Shown here: one piece after another, positions 43,275 to 52,000 of the stretch
Numbering within the stretch: position 1 is the first letter of the stretch
Layout of the letters: each line of letters opens with the position of its first letter
Source: JAJEEA01 sp965243615
Lineage (GTDB): Bacteria > Acidobacteriota > Vicinamibacteria > Vicinamibacterales > UBA8438
NCBI GenBank assembly: GCA_965243615.1
Contig: CBDEVO010000003.1
Location: forward strand, 4,960,001 to 5,024,000
Direction of reading: 5' to 3'
DNA: 64,000 nucleotides
Position numbers and translations under genes: made by a program
The notes under the pieces: model-generated
Databases searched by the model: none
What the model saw: the letters and a program-made list of their open reading frames with translations, nothing else
Told to the model about the DNA's origin: nothing

Positions 43275-44025
43275 GCCGCTCCGCCGGCGCCCTCATCCCG
43301 CTTCACTCTCGGCCTCGACTTTCCGCTGCAGTTCACCAAGCCGCGGCTGTGTTCCCTGCCGTTACCCAAGCCGGTTGCTGGTCCGCTCTGAGGGGCCTCG
43401 GTCATCTTCACCTCGAGAATCTCCTGCGGGGCCTTCAGCACCATTCATCACCTCACGGTTGCCGTCGACGAGGGCCTCGATTCTGCTCGACTTCTTGCTG
43501 CACCTGGGCATGGCTCTGACTCCTTGCGCAGTGGTTGACGGTCAACAACCTCTTGTCATGACGCTCACTTCGCTTCGGCGGTTTGCATCCAGGTCGGAGC
43601 ACTTCCATCGAAACCCCACGTCGAGCCGTTTGGCACACGAATCGCGACACTACCACCCACGTAACGGCCACAGTTGCCACATTGGTGTCCCATTCTCGAC
43701 CTACCCTACCTACCTGTTTTCCTTTGTTACGTCGTCGTTGATGTGGAGGTATAACCGAACCATCCAATTCTGGAGGCGCGAGGACGTGCGCGGGTGCGCT
43801 AGGATTCACGCGAAATCAGGAACGGCCCCGCTAAACGCAGGCTACCTTACCCTGCGCAGAGTGTCGTCGGCGGGTAGTGCTCGAGGACCTCGTGAGGCCG
43901 CTCGTCGCGAGCGGCCGGCGTCGTTCGCTCGCGGTGCGGACAGGTTTCGTGCCGCGCGATGGCCGCGCGACGCTGTCGGCGGTCGCCGGCTCCACTCATG
44001 CGCGTTCGAGGAGACGTGAACCCCC
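43275..44025. other. 750-base stretch with no recognisable gene
   Basis: The region has lower GC and T-rich patches. It carries only unconvincing open frames on both strands. No tRNA, repeat or terminator was identified. A promoter for the repeat protein at 44026 should be in its right part. Confidence 0.4.
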
Positions 44026-45855
44026 ATGATTACTCAACCGCCTCCCGATTCTCTGTACGTATCTCACGGAGACACACCGAACCGAAACACCGAACCCATC
44101 CGCTCACGCCGCACACCCGGCCTCACCTCCATTTGCGCCACGCTGGCCTTCCTGTTGACGCTATCGGCCGGGACCCCCGTGTTCGCGCAGGACCCCGCTC
44201 CCGCCATAGCCGACATCAGATTGCTTCATCGGCCCGTGAGCGGGGACACGTTCGACTTGGGGGAACGGATCACCGCACTGGTGACCTTCGACAAGCAGGT
44301 GGCGGTGACCGGCAATCCGCGGCTCGTGCTATGGATGGGCGACCAGCCTCGCTCCGCCGATCTCCAGGCCACGAGGGACAGGGGAGGGCGAACGGATCTT
44401 CTCTTCTCCCACTACGTGGAGGCGTCGGATCGCGACGACGACGGAATCGGCATTCCCGCGAACGCGCTGCGGCTCAACCGCGGCTCCATTCGCGATTCGG
44501 CAGGGAACGATGCCGACCTGACTCATGAGGCGGTGCCGGATGACCCCGAACGGAAAGTAGACGGACAGCTTGACTCTACCCCCACGATAAGGAGCGTGTT
44601 CGTGTCTCCGCCGCCGGACGGCACGTTCCGGCGCGGTCACCACATTGTCGTCACCGTGAGGTTCTCCGCACGGGTCGATGTCACGGGCACCCCGCAGCTA
44701 ACGCTGCAGGTGGGCGCGGAAGCCCGGCAGGCGGACCTCCACGCCTGGCGAGGCTCCACCTTGACCTTCGAGTACATCGTGCAGTCCCACGATGTGGACG
44801 AGGACGGGATCGGCGTGCCCGCCGACGCCCTGACCCTGAACGGGGGCTCCATCACGGATGCCGGCGGCAGCAACGACGCCGACCTGACCCATGAGGCCCT
44901 GCCTGATGATCCCGCGCGGAAGGTCGACGGGGCGGGCGACGTCGTCCCGACGGTGAGACGGGTGGTGTTCTTGAGGTCGCCGGGGAGTCAGAGCACCTAT
45001 GCGGCCGGCGAGACGATTTTCGTCCAGGTTTCGTTCACTCACGGCGTGCACGTGACGGGCGCGCCGCAACTCGCGCTACAGGTGGGGGCGCAAACGAGGC
45101 GGGCGGACTATCTGCCGAGACTGCGAGCCGCCGAGATGCTGCCGCCAATAAGCGGCTTTCACACGCCGGAAGAGGACGTTCGCACCGCCTACTTCAGGTA
45201 CATCGTGCAGCCGTCGGACGTCGACGACGACGGGGTCAGCGTTCCTGCGAACGCCTTGACCCTCAACGGCGGCTCGATACGGGCTATAGACGGCAATCGC
45301 GATGCCCGCCTGGGCCACGACGGCGTGGCCGACGATCCGACGCGCAAGGTCGACGGCAGCCGGGTCGACGACCAGGCGCCCGGGATTATTGGGTTCTACA
45401 TGGAGCCGCCGACACGCGGCACATTCGGCCGCGGTGACGTGATGACCCCCCGGTTGTCGTTGAACGAGGTCGTGACGGTGACCGGCGCGCCTCGGTTGGC
45501 GCTCCGCATCGGCGCGCAGACGCGCTTCGCGACGTTCCGGGAAACGTGGGGCTCCGCGACCTTGTTGTTCGAGTACGTCGTGGAGGAATCGGATCGCGAC
45601 AGCAACGGCATCAGCGTCGCGGGCGATGCGGTGGATCTGAACGGCGGGACGATACGGGACAATGCGGGCAACGACGTCAGTCTGGATCTCGGCCATTTGG
45701 CGTTCAACGACAACCCGGACTACAGGGTCGACGGCCGGCTGACGCCGGTGCCGGCCCTTCCCCTGGGCGGAATTCTCGCGCTCGTACTGGCGTTGATCGG
45801 CGGTGGGTGGCGGCGCCTGGCCCGGGAACGGGACCATCGCGCACGTGCTTCTTGA
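44026..45855 (+). CDS. Exported protein with four calcium-type repeats and C-terminal sorting-like anchor
   Basis: 609 residues. A long N-region precedes a signal sequence (ICATLAFLLTLSAGTPVFAQD). Four diverged repeats of about 120 residues follow (44200-44560, 44570-44935, 44940-45365, 45375-45735), each with (V/A)VTGxPxLxLxxG, a FxYxVxxSDxDxDGI(G/S)VP Asp/Gly loop, LNGGSI, and DxxRKVDG at the end. The Asp-rich loops suggest Ca2+ binding. The C-terminus is VPALPLGGILALVLALIGGGW followed by RRLARERDHR: Pro-rich, a transmembrane helix and a basic tail, resembling CTERM-type sorting signals. Probably cell-surface or envelope. The repeat family is SwmB-like in appearance (inference). Confidence 0.75.
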   Translation: MITQPPPDSLYVSHGDTPNRNTEPIRSRRTPGLTSICATLAFLLTLSAGTPVFAQDPAPAIADIRLLHRPVSGDTFDLGERITALVTFDKQVAVTGNPRLVLWMGDQPRSADLQATRDRGGRTDLLFSHYVEASDRDDDGIGIPANALRLNRGSIRDSAGNDADLTHEAVPDDPERKVDGQLDSTPTIRSVFVSPPPDGTFRRGHHIVVTVRFSARVDVTGTPQLTLQVGAEARQADLHAWRGSTLTFEYIVQSHDVDEDGIGVPADALTLNGGSITDAGGSNDADLTHEALPDDPARKVDGAGDVVPTVRRVVFLRSPGSQSTYAAGETIFVQVSFTHGVHVTGAPQLALQVGAQTRRADYLPRLRAAEMLPPISGFHTPEEDVRTAYFRYIVQPSDVDDDGVSVPANALTLNGGSIRAIDGNRDARLGHDGVADDPTRKVDGSRVDDQAPGIIGFYMEPPTRGTFGRGDVMTPRLSLNEVVTVTGAPRLALRIGAQTRFATFRETWGSATLLFEYVVEESDRDSNGISVAGDAVDLNGGTIRDNAGNDVSLDLGHLAFNDNPDYRVDGRLTPVPALPLGGILALVLALIGGGWRRLARERDHRARAS

Positions 45856-46044
45856 TCGGAGCCGGCCGGGGCCGCGATGGGCTTGTTCCAGACCGCCCCC
45901 ACGCCCCGGCTACGCGGCGAGCGGCGGAGCGGCACATGGGCCGCCCCGCCCTCCGCGACTCGCACCGCAGCCGCGCCTGACGGCGCCGTTGCCGGGCCGA
46001 CCCGATCCCTCAGCGTTCCGCGCCTTCTCCCGCGGTGCGTACCA

Positions 46045-47025
46045 CTACTCGGACCCGGTCACCGTGACCTCGATCTCCGCGTGCGAGATCAGCATGGCGT
46101 CGCTGACGAAGGCGCGCAGCGTGTAGTCGCCCGGCTCATCCAGGGTGACGGTGGTCTCGAACGTGGCCGACGTCCAGCCGTCGCCGTCCATCCCCTCTTC
46201 CCATTCCTGGTACCCGTAGGGCTCGAACTCGGCGTCGGCGGGTCCGCGGTACACGGCCCACAGCACCGAGATGTGGTTCCGGGTCGGGGTCGGGCGGGTA
46301 TAGCTGGGGATGTTGTCGGGAATCTGCGGCGCGCCGGGCGGCGGCACCAGCGTCGGGTCGCGGCGGCGCCGCGGCAGGCCCTCGCGCTCGGGGACCGGCC
46401 TCGGCAGGTCGTCGTCGGTCACCCGGGCGGTGAGGGTCACCGGGGTCCCGACCGCGACCGTGTCGTGGCTCGCGTCGACGCTGACGACCGGGTAGATGTT
46501 CGTGTACAGCTCGTCCACGCCGCGTCCGAACTGCGTCCGGGCGTTCGACGTGATGGTGTTCACGTCGATCTCCCACTCGGGCTGCAGCCAGCCGTAGGCC
46601 CGCTGGGTGCTCCCCTGCCGGGTCACCTCCCAGATGAGCTCGGCGTCGAGGGGGAAGTCCGCCGGCACGTGCACGTCGAACTGGTAGCGGTTGGTGCGGG
46701 GATAGAAGTAGGTGGGCTGGCCGCGGTCGGGGTCGCCCGGCGAGAAGAAGTTGTCCTCGCCCACCGGGACGTTGGGGCGCTCGCGGTAGTTGCGGTTCAG
46801 GTAGCCGTAGTGGAACTGGTAGCTGCCGTCCTCGTTCCGGGTCCACCCCTCGAAGATCGGCTGGATGTCCTGTCCCGAGTTGAAGCGCTGCTGGGGCTGG
46901 GCCACGATCGGCACGTCCCGGCGGTTGACCTGAGCCGACACGCTCGCCGCGGCCGCCAGCACCAGCACCGCCCCCAAGCCGCCGGCCAGCCACCGTCGCA
47001 CCGCGCGTCGACCGAGAAACTGCAT
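46045..47025 (-). CDS. Exported Ig-like protein of unknown function
   Basis: 326 residues from ATG 47025, preceded by GCGGAAAG; a TTG at 47058 lies in the terminator and is rejected. Signal segment WLAGGLGAVLVLAAAASVSAQ. The mature part has QPIFEGWTRNEDGSYQFHYGYLNRNY-type beta strands, FDVHVPADFPLDAELIWEV, then an Ig-like domain (VSVDASHDTVAVGTPVTLTARV) and a final beta domain (DGWTSATFETTVTLDEPGDYTLRAFVSDA). The family is familiar from acidobacterial secreted proteins but unnamed. It sits after the heme/copper protein with a terminator between, so it likely has its own promoter. Confidence 0.75.
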   Translation of the reverse strand: MQFLGRRAVRRWLAGGLGAVLVLAAAASVSAQVNRRDVPIVAQPQQRFNSGQDIQPIFEGWTRNEDGSYQFHYGYLNRNYRERPNVPVGEDNFFSPGDPDRGQPTYFYPRTNRYQFDVHVPADFPLDAELIWEVTRQGSTQRAYGWLQPEWEIDVNTITSNARTQFGRGVDELYTNIYPVVSVDASHDTVAVGTPVTLTARVTDDDLPRPVPEREGLPRRRRDPTLVPPPGAPQIPDNIPSYTRPTPTRNHISVLWAVYRGPADAEFEPYGYQEWEEGMDGDGWTSATFETTVTLDEPGDYTLRAFVSDAMLISHAEIEVTVTGSE

Positions 47026-47056
47026 GATCACTTTCCGCTTCCCCTTCTGTTGCTGC

Positions 47057-47097
47057 AAAAAACCCCCTGCGGGAGCCGCGGCGGCCCCCGCAGAGGG
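47057..47097 (-). terminator. Rho-independent terminator after the heme/copper protein gene
   Basis: On the minus strand, CCCTCTGCGGG and CCCGCAGGG arms (one bulge) form a GC-rich hairpin followed by TTTTTT. It lies 34 bases downstream of the stop at 47131. Confidence 0.75.
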
Positions 47098-47130
47098 CGT
47101 GGTTCTACGTGAGCGCGAGACCGGCCGCCG

Positions 47131-48396
47131 TCAGTCGTTGTCGGCGTTCGCCCGGGCCTCGAGCTCGGCCGCGTACTCCTCGTCGGTGAGGTCGTGCCAA
47201 CTGATCCAGGCGAAGGCCATCTCGTCGACGGTGCGGCTGCCCCCGCCGGTCCAGTTCTTCGGGTCGTGGTTGCCGCGGTTCGCCTGAGTGTTGTCGTGAT
47301 AGCTGATCACGTGCAGGGTCGTCCCCGCCGGGTACACCGGCTGCGCGGCGTCCTCGTAGTTGTAGACGATGTGCCAGTTGAAGTCGAAGTTGGCGCAGTT
47401 GACCATCTCCGTCGACCCGTTGGGATAGATCAGCTCCAGGCACTGCCGGGTCCCCAGGAAGTGCATGTGGGGCTGGAAGCCGGTGAGCTTCCCGGGCAGG
47501 TACATCTTCTGGTAGCCGTCGTGACGGGTCACCTGGCCGGCCGGGATGTCGAGCTCGCCGGCCTGCCCGAGCTGGCGCGAGTAGAGGACGTGCCCCGGCT
47601 CGTAGCCCTCGGGATACAGCACGAACCCGAGGTCCGTCCGGTCCGTCACTTCCTCGCCCACCGAGTGGTAGTGGAAGCTGAAGCGCACCCGCGCGTCACC
47701 GGGGAAGAGCCGGCCCGTGCCGTCCGGGTACACGTCGGCGTTCTTGCCCACGGCGTACTCGTTCAGGAATGCGTCCTCCGAACTGTCGTTGAGCAGGGCG
47801 TCGGGATCGGTCACCGCGTAGGTCAGCGCGTGGTGCACCACCCGCAGGTCGCCGGCCCGGGTCTGGATGGCCTTGATGTAGCGGTCGTCGGGGATGCCCG
47901 AGGGCACGATGTAGTCGCCCCACCAGTCGCCCGCCTCGGCCGGCACGGTGTGCGGCGGCGAGGTCACGATGACGTCGGGCTCGATGGTCCAGGCCCCGAA
48001 CTCCTGGAACTCGACCGCGGCCGGCGCGTCCTCGGGGTTGCCCCGCGGCGCCCCGTTCTGCACCCAGTTGCCGACGGTCAGGATCTCGTCGTCGCTCAGC
48101 GACTTGTCGTCCTTGAAGCTCTGCACGCCGACCTTGGGGTCGATGTGCCACGGGGGCATCTCGCGCGCCTCGACCTTGGCACGGATCGACCGGGCCCACG
48201 GCCGGGTCTCCTGGTAGGTCATCAGCGACATCGGGGCCATGTTGTTCGGCCGGTGGCAGACCTGGCAGGAGCGCTGCAGGATCGGCTCGATGTCCTTGTG
48301 GAACGTCGGGTTCTCCGGCGCCTCGGCCGCGGCCAGGGCCGGAACCATCACCGCTGCTGCCGCCAGACAGCCGAGCACGAATCTGGCGCTTCTCAT
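47131..48396 (-). CDS. Heme c / copper type II monooxygenase-like exported protein
   Basis: 421 residues from ATG 48396, with GGAGGTGA five bases upstream (an ATG at 48411 contains this site and is rejected). Signal peptide FVLGCLAAAAVMVPALAAA. One heme motif CQVCHRPNNMAPMSLMTYQ, as in PSCyt-type domains. The rest resembles the peptidylglycine monooxygenase-like (copper type II, ascorbate-dependent) fold: RVVHHALTYAV, RFSFHYHSVGEEV and FQPHMHFLGTRQCLELIYP carry the paired histidines expected for two copper sites. Probably a periplasmic oxidase or hydroxylase; the substrate is not determined. Common in Acidobacteria by my recollection. Confidence 0.8.
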   Translation of the reverse strand: MRSARFVLGCLAAAAVMVPALAAAEAPENPTFHKDIEPILQRSCQVCHRPNNMAPMSLMTYQETRPWARSIRAKVEAREMPPWHIDPKVGVQSFKDDKSLSDDEILTVGNWVQNGAPRGNPEDAPAAVEFQEFGAWTIEPDVIVTSPPHTVPAEAGDWWGDYIVPSGIPDDRYIKAIQTRAGDLRVVHHALTYAVTDPDALLNDSSEDAFLNEYAVGKNADVYPDGTGRLFPGDARVRFSFHYHSVGEEVTDRTDLGFVLYPEGYEPGHVLYSRQLGQAGELDIPAGQVTRHDGYQKMYLPGKLTGFQPHMHFLGTRQCLELIYPNGSTEMVNCANFDFNWHIVYNYEDAAQPVYPAGTTLHVISYHDNTQANRGNHDPKNWTGGGSRTVDEMAFAWISWHDLTDEEYAAELEARANADND

Positions 48397-48765
48397 TCCC
48401 CTCACCTCCATGACTCCGGAATCGCGGAACGGGCGGCCGGCGCCCGGCTTCGCTCGAACGTTCCCCGCTGTAGCGGCCTAGTTTAGCCGTGTCGGCGCAG
48501 GTTGTCCAGCCTGTAATCCCGGACGCCGCCGCCCGGCAGTGCATCTCGACTGACCCCACCCGCACGGCAGATCGGGGGCCAGAAGGACCTGCGCGGCATG
48601 GACGGCACCGAGCCGGAACCGCCTCGCGCCTCGGACCGCCTTGTCCGTGGTCCCCCATGCCCGATCCGTCGTCACGCCTGCCGCGCGGGCGCCCTGCCGC
48701 CCGCCGGCACCCCCGCCGGTCTCGGTACGACGCGGGTCCCTTCGCGGGCTGCTACGATCGAGGAC
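48397..48765. other. Divergent intergenic region before the dehalogenase
   Basis: 369 bases between the minus-strand heme/copper gene and the dehalogenase. An in-frame extension of the dehalogenase to 48598 is open but Pro/Arg-rich and not family-like. No clear promoter boxes or operators were identified. Confidence 0.35.
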
Positions 48766-49647
48766 ATGAGTTCAGACGCGGCGCCGGAGAAGCGGACCGT
48801 GGAGGTGCTCGGCAAGCGCATGGCCTACGTCGAGACGGGACGGGGCGACCCCGTCGTCTTCCTGCACGGCAACCCGACGTCGTCGTTCCTCTGGCGCAAC
48901 GTCATGCCCCACGCCGCCCCGTTCGGGCGCTGCATCGCCCTCGACCTGATCGGCATGGGCGATTCCGACAAGCTGGACGACCCCGGTCCGGGACGGTACC
49001 GCTTCGTCGAGCACCGCGAGTTCCTCGACGGCGCCCTCGCGGCCCTCGGTGTCTCGTCCGACATCGTCTGGGTGGTGCACGACTGGGGGTCCGCCCTCGG
49101 GTTCGACTGGGCGAACCGCCACCGGGGCGCGACCCGGGGCATCGCGTACATGGAGGCGCTGGTCCGCCCGGTGACGTCGGCGGAGTGGCCCGAGGCGGCG
49201 CGGCGCGTCTTCCAGGGGTTCCGCTCGACCGCCGGCGAGGGGATGGTGCTCGAGAACAACGTCTTCGTCGAGCGGGTGCTGCCCGGCTCGATCCTGCGGC
49301 GGCTCAGCGAGGCGGAGATGGCCGTCTACCGGGCCCCCTACGCCGAGCCCGGCGAGTCGCGGCGGCCCACTCTGACGTGGCCCCGCGAGATCCCGATCGA
49401 CGGCGAGCCCGAGGACGTCACCCGCATCGTCCGGGACTACGCGGACTGGATGGCCGCGAACGACCTCCCCAAGCTGTTCGTCAACGCCGACCCGGGAGCG
49501 ATCCTGACGGGGGCCCAGCGCGAGTTCTGCCGCGGCTGGCGGAACCAGGAGGAGGTGACGGTGCGCGGCCGGCACTTCATCCAGGAGGACTCGCCCGACG
49601 AGATCGGACAGGCCGTGGCCGCCTTCGTGCGACGGCTCGCCGGATGA
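48766..49647 (+). CDS. dhaA: Haloalkane dehalogenase, LinB/DhaA-like
   Basis: 293 residues from ATG 48766, preceded by GAGGAC. Nucleophile Asp106 in VVHDWGSALGFDW, Glu130 in AYMEALV and His270 in GRHFIQEDSPDEI reproduce the catalytic triad of LinB (Asp108, Glu132, His272) with a constant offset of two. The halide-binding pair is also present: Asn36 in HGNPTSSFLW and Trp107 after the nucleophile. Long blocks around the lid (ENNVFVERVLPGSILRRLSEAEM) are LinB-like too. The enzyme hydrolyses C-Cl or C-Br bonds of haloalkanes in the cytoplasm. No transporter or downstream dehydrogenase is adjacent; it may serve detoxification of marine halocompounds. Confidence 0.93.
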   Translation: MSSDAAPEKRTVEVLGKRMAYVETGRGDPVVFLHGNPTSSFLWRNVMPHAAPFGRCIALDLIGMGDSDKLDDPGPGRYRFVEHREFLDGALAALGVSSDIVWVVHDWGSALGFDWANRHRGATRGIAYMEALVRPVTSAEWPEAARRVFQGFRSTAGEGMVLENNVFVERVLPGSILRRLSEAEMAVYRAPYAEPGESRRPTLTWPREIPIDGEPEDVTRIVRDYADWMAANDLPKLFVNADPGAILTGAQREFCRGWRNQEEVTVRGRHFIQEDSPDEIGQAVAAFVRRLAG

Positions 49648-49810
49648 TGGTGCCACCGCCCCTGGAGGCCGCCGACTCCCGCGGCCAAGAGGGAACTTCC
49701 CCGCAGGTCTTTCCGGGGGCGAACGAGACGAGCGCGAGCGTATCCGCGCTCTACGCATGACACCGGCCCAGGCCGGTCAACGACCCGTCAGGGGGCGAAA
49801 GGGATCATCG

Positions 49811-50296
49811 ATGGCGAACGGCGGCGCGACCGACGAACGGCCGAACGTCCCGGAGGACGGGCTGCCGCCCGACCTGTACCAGGTGACCCAGGTGGACGAC
49901 GCCGGGCGGCTCTTCATCTCGCCGGTCATCCACGACTGGGACGCGGTCTCGTCCCGCGGCATCGACACCGTCATCGACCTCGAGGGCGGCCTCGACATCG
50001 GCGTGCCGACCGTGCCCAACCAGATCCTCTACGTATACTTCCCGATCCTCGACGAAGATCTGCCCAATCTCGAGAAGCTCGACGCCGTCGCCGCCCTCGG
50101 CGCGACCCTCGTCGCCCAGGGACACCGCGTGCTGTCGCACTGCGGGATGGGTTTCAACCGCTCGGCGCTCGTGGCCGGCCTGATCCTCCACCGGCTGGGC
50201 ATGCCGGGGCCGCAGGTGGTCCGGCAGCTCCGCGCCCGCCGAGCCGGGGCGCTCTTCAACGACCACTTCGCCAGACACCTCGAGGCGCTCCCCTGA
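49811..50296 (+). CDS. Dual-specificity protein phosphatase-like protein
   Basis: 161 residues from ATG 49811; ATG 49757 is also in frame and would add 18 residues. The cysteine-phosphatase loop VLSHCGMGFNRSALVAGLIL fits HCX5R(S/T), with the general acid probably Asp in LDEDLPNL. The fold is that of compact DSPs such as those acting on phosphotyrosine or phosphoinositide-like substrates. The substrate is unknown; no kinase neighbour is present. The gene converges with the ankyrin gene at 50440. The active-site Cys and Arg are intact. Confidence 0.85.
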   Translation: MANGGATDERPNVPEDGLPPDLYQVTQVDDAGRLFISPVIHDWDAVSSRGIDTVIDLEGGLDIGVPTVPNQILYVYFPILDEDLPNLEKLDAVAALGATLVAQGHRVLSHCGMGFNRSALVAGLILHRLGMPGPQVVRQLRARRAGALFNDHFARHLEALP

Positions 50297-50439
50297 CCCG
50301 CCCCGAGAAAGGGCCCGGTCGGCACCACGCGGCATCACTCGATGACGCGTGAACTGGAGATCGTTGCCCGGAAGAGCGGCGGCCACCCGGCGGGCTTGAG
50401 TCAGCGTCGAGAACCTTCCGAGCCCTGGAGCAGGGGCGC

Positions 50440-51915
50440 CTATCGCGCGTCCGGCTCCCGCGAGATGTCCGGCGGGCTGGGCTCGGCGCCCAGCTCGCGG
50501 AGGAGCGCCGCGGTGGTGTCCGACTTGATGAAGTTGCCGCCGGTGTGGACGCCCTCGGCGATGACCAGCGGGGTCCAGCCCCGGTGGTTCCTGGCGTTGA
50601 CGTCGGCCCCGCGGTCCACCAGGAACTGCACGATCGAGTCGGCGCGCTCGCGCCAGGCGGCGCCGTGCAGCGCGGTGTCACCGGCCTCGTTGGCGGCGTT
50701 GACGTCGGCGCCGAGCTCCACCAGCAGGTGGACCGCCTCGAGGGCCTCGTGCTCGGGCGACCGGGTGATGCCCGGCTCGTGCCCCACGCCCGCCGCCATC
50801 ATGAGCGGGGTGGTGCCGTTGCGGGTGGGTATGAAGGGGTCGGCGCCGTGCTCGAGGAGCAGGCGCATCACCGCCGTGTCGTTCGCGCGCGCCGCGATCA
50901 GGAACGGCGTCCCCTCGGTGAGGTTGCCCAGGTGGCCCTTCACCTTGATGCCGAAGCCGGGGGTGCCGTTCGTGCGGGCGTCGGGGTCGGCCCCGTGGTC
51001 GAGCAGGGCCCGGACCGTGCGGAGCCGGTCGGGGGCGTGCATGCCGCCGAAGATGCTCCACTGGTTGCCCTCGGCCACCCCGTTGGAGAGATCGTTCAAC
51101 TCGGTGTCCCACTCGCCGGCCGCCCAGTGCAGGGGGGTGTACCCCGGGCCGACGTTGGGGTCGGCGCCGCGGCTGAGAAGGAGGTCCACGTAGTCGACGT
51201 GGCCGCGGATGGTGGCGACGACGAGGGCGGTGGTCCAGTTGCCGGACACCGCGTTCACGTCCGCCCCGGCGTCGAGCAGGGCCCGGGTCACGGCCGCGTG
51301 GGCATCCCGCGCCGCGAGGAGAAGCGCGGTGTAGCCGGTGGTGGTCCGCGCGTCGACGTCGGCGCCGTGCTCGATCAAGGCCTCGACGACGTCGACGTGC
51401 CCCTCCCAGGCCGCCCACATCAGCGCGGTCTGACGGTGGTAGTGCTCGCTGGCGTTCACGTCCGCGCCGGCCGCGACGAGACGGTCGACGGTGTCGCGGA
51501 TGCCGCTGCGCGCGCAGGTCATCAGCGCCGTCTCGCCGTTCGCCTGCGCGGCGGCGGCGTCGGCGCCGGCCTCGAGCAGCCGCCCCACCATCTTCGAGCT
51601 GGCGTTGGTGCAGGCGAGGGTGAGGGGGGTGACGCCGTACTGGTCGGCGCCGTCGACATCGGCGCCGGCCGCGATGAGGAGATCGGCGATCTCCGCGTCG
51701 TCCCACTGGGCCGCCCAGTGCAGGGCGGTGACGCCGTCCGGCCGGCTCGCGTTCACCGACGCGCCGTCCGCCAGCAACGTGCGCACGGCCGCCGTGTGCT
51801 GCTGCCGGGCCGCCTCGACGAGCGAGAGATCATCGGCGGGGGCGGCGCCGGCGAGCGGGGCCGCGACGAGCAGTCCGAGCCCGACGCCGATAACCGATCT
51901 GCTGTTGATGCGCAT
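50440..51915 (-). CDS. Exported ankyrin-repeat protein (second copy)
   Basis: 491 residues from ATG 51915, with GAGGAC just upstream; a GTG two codons earlier is possible. Signal peptide VIGVGLGLLVAAPLAGAAP, then about ten ankyrin units (TALHWAAQWDDAEIADLL, TPLTLACTNASS, TALMWAAWEGHVDVVEALI, TALLLAARDAH, TPLHWAAGEW, TPFLIAARANDTAV, TPLMMAAGVGHE, TALHGAAW, TPLVIAEGV). It resembles the protein at 12674-14434 in signal, first repeats and repeat style, so the two are paralogues. It heads a minus-strand region with DUF1552 and DUF1592 genes behind it, as in the first cluster but with changed order. Periplasmic scaffold role inferred. Confidence 0.87.
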   Translation of the reverse strand: MRINSRSVIGVGLGLLVAAPLAGAAPADDLSLVEAARQQHTAAVRTLLADGASVNASRPDGVTALHWAAQWDDAEIADLLIAAGADVDGADQYGVTPLTLACTNASSKMVGRLLEAGADAAAAQANGETALMTCARSGIRDTVDRLVAAGADVNASEHYHRQTALMWAAWEGHVDVVEALIEHGADVDARTTTGYTALLLAARDAHAAVTRALLDAGADVNAVSGNWTTALVVATIRGHVDYVDLLLSRGADPNVGPGYTPLHWAAGEWDTELNDLSNGVAEGNQWSIFGGMHAPDRLRTVRALLDHGADPDARTNGTPGFGIKVKGHLGNLTEGTPFLIAARANDTAVMRLLLEHGADPFIPTRNGTTPLMMAAGVGHEPGITRSPEHEALEAVHLLVELGADVNAANEAGDTALHGAAWRERADSIVQFLVDRGADVNARNHRGWTPLVIAEGVHTGGNFIKSDTTAALLRELGAEPSPPDISREPDAR

Positions 51916-52000
51916 CGTCACGTCCTCTTGCGGTTCTGCCCGCCGCGCGCGGCGGGCCTTGCTCTCGTACGGTGACCGGTCGCTCCCTTGCGCCCGCGCT

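Noticed and set aside
43453..43809. Minus-strand open frame in the empty stretch
   Set aside because: No start context, no domain and no codon bias; it is likely chance in lower-GC DNA.
44200..45735. Repeat region considered as a CRISPR array
   Set aside because: The repeats are long, protein-level and degenerate within an open frame; they are not short identical DNA repeats with spacers. No CRISPR was seen elsewhere.
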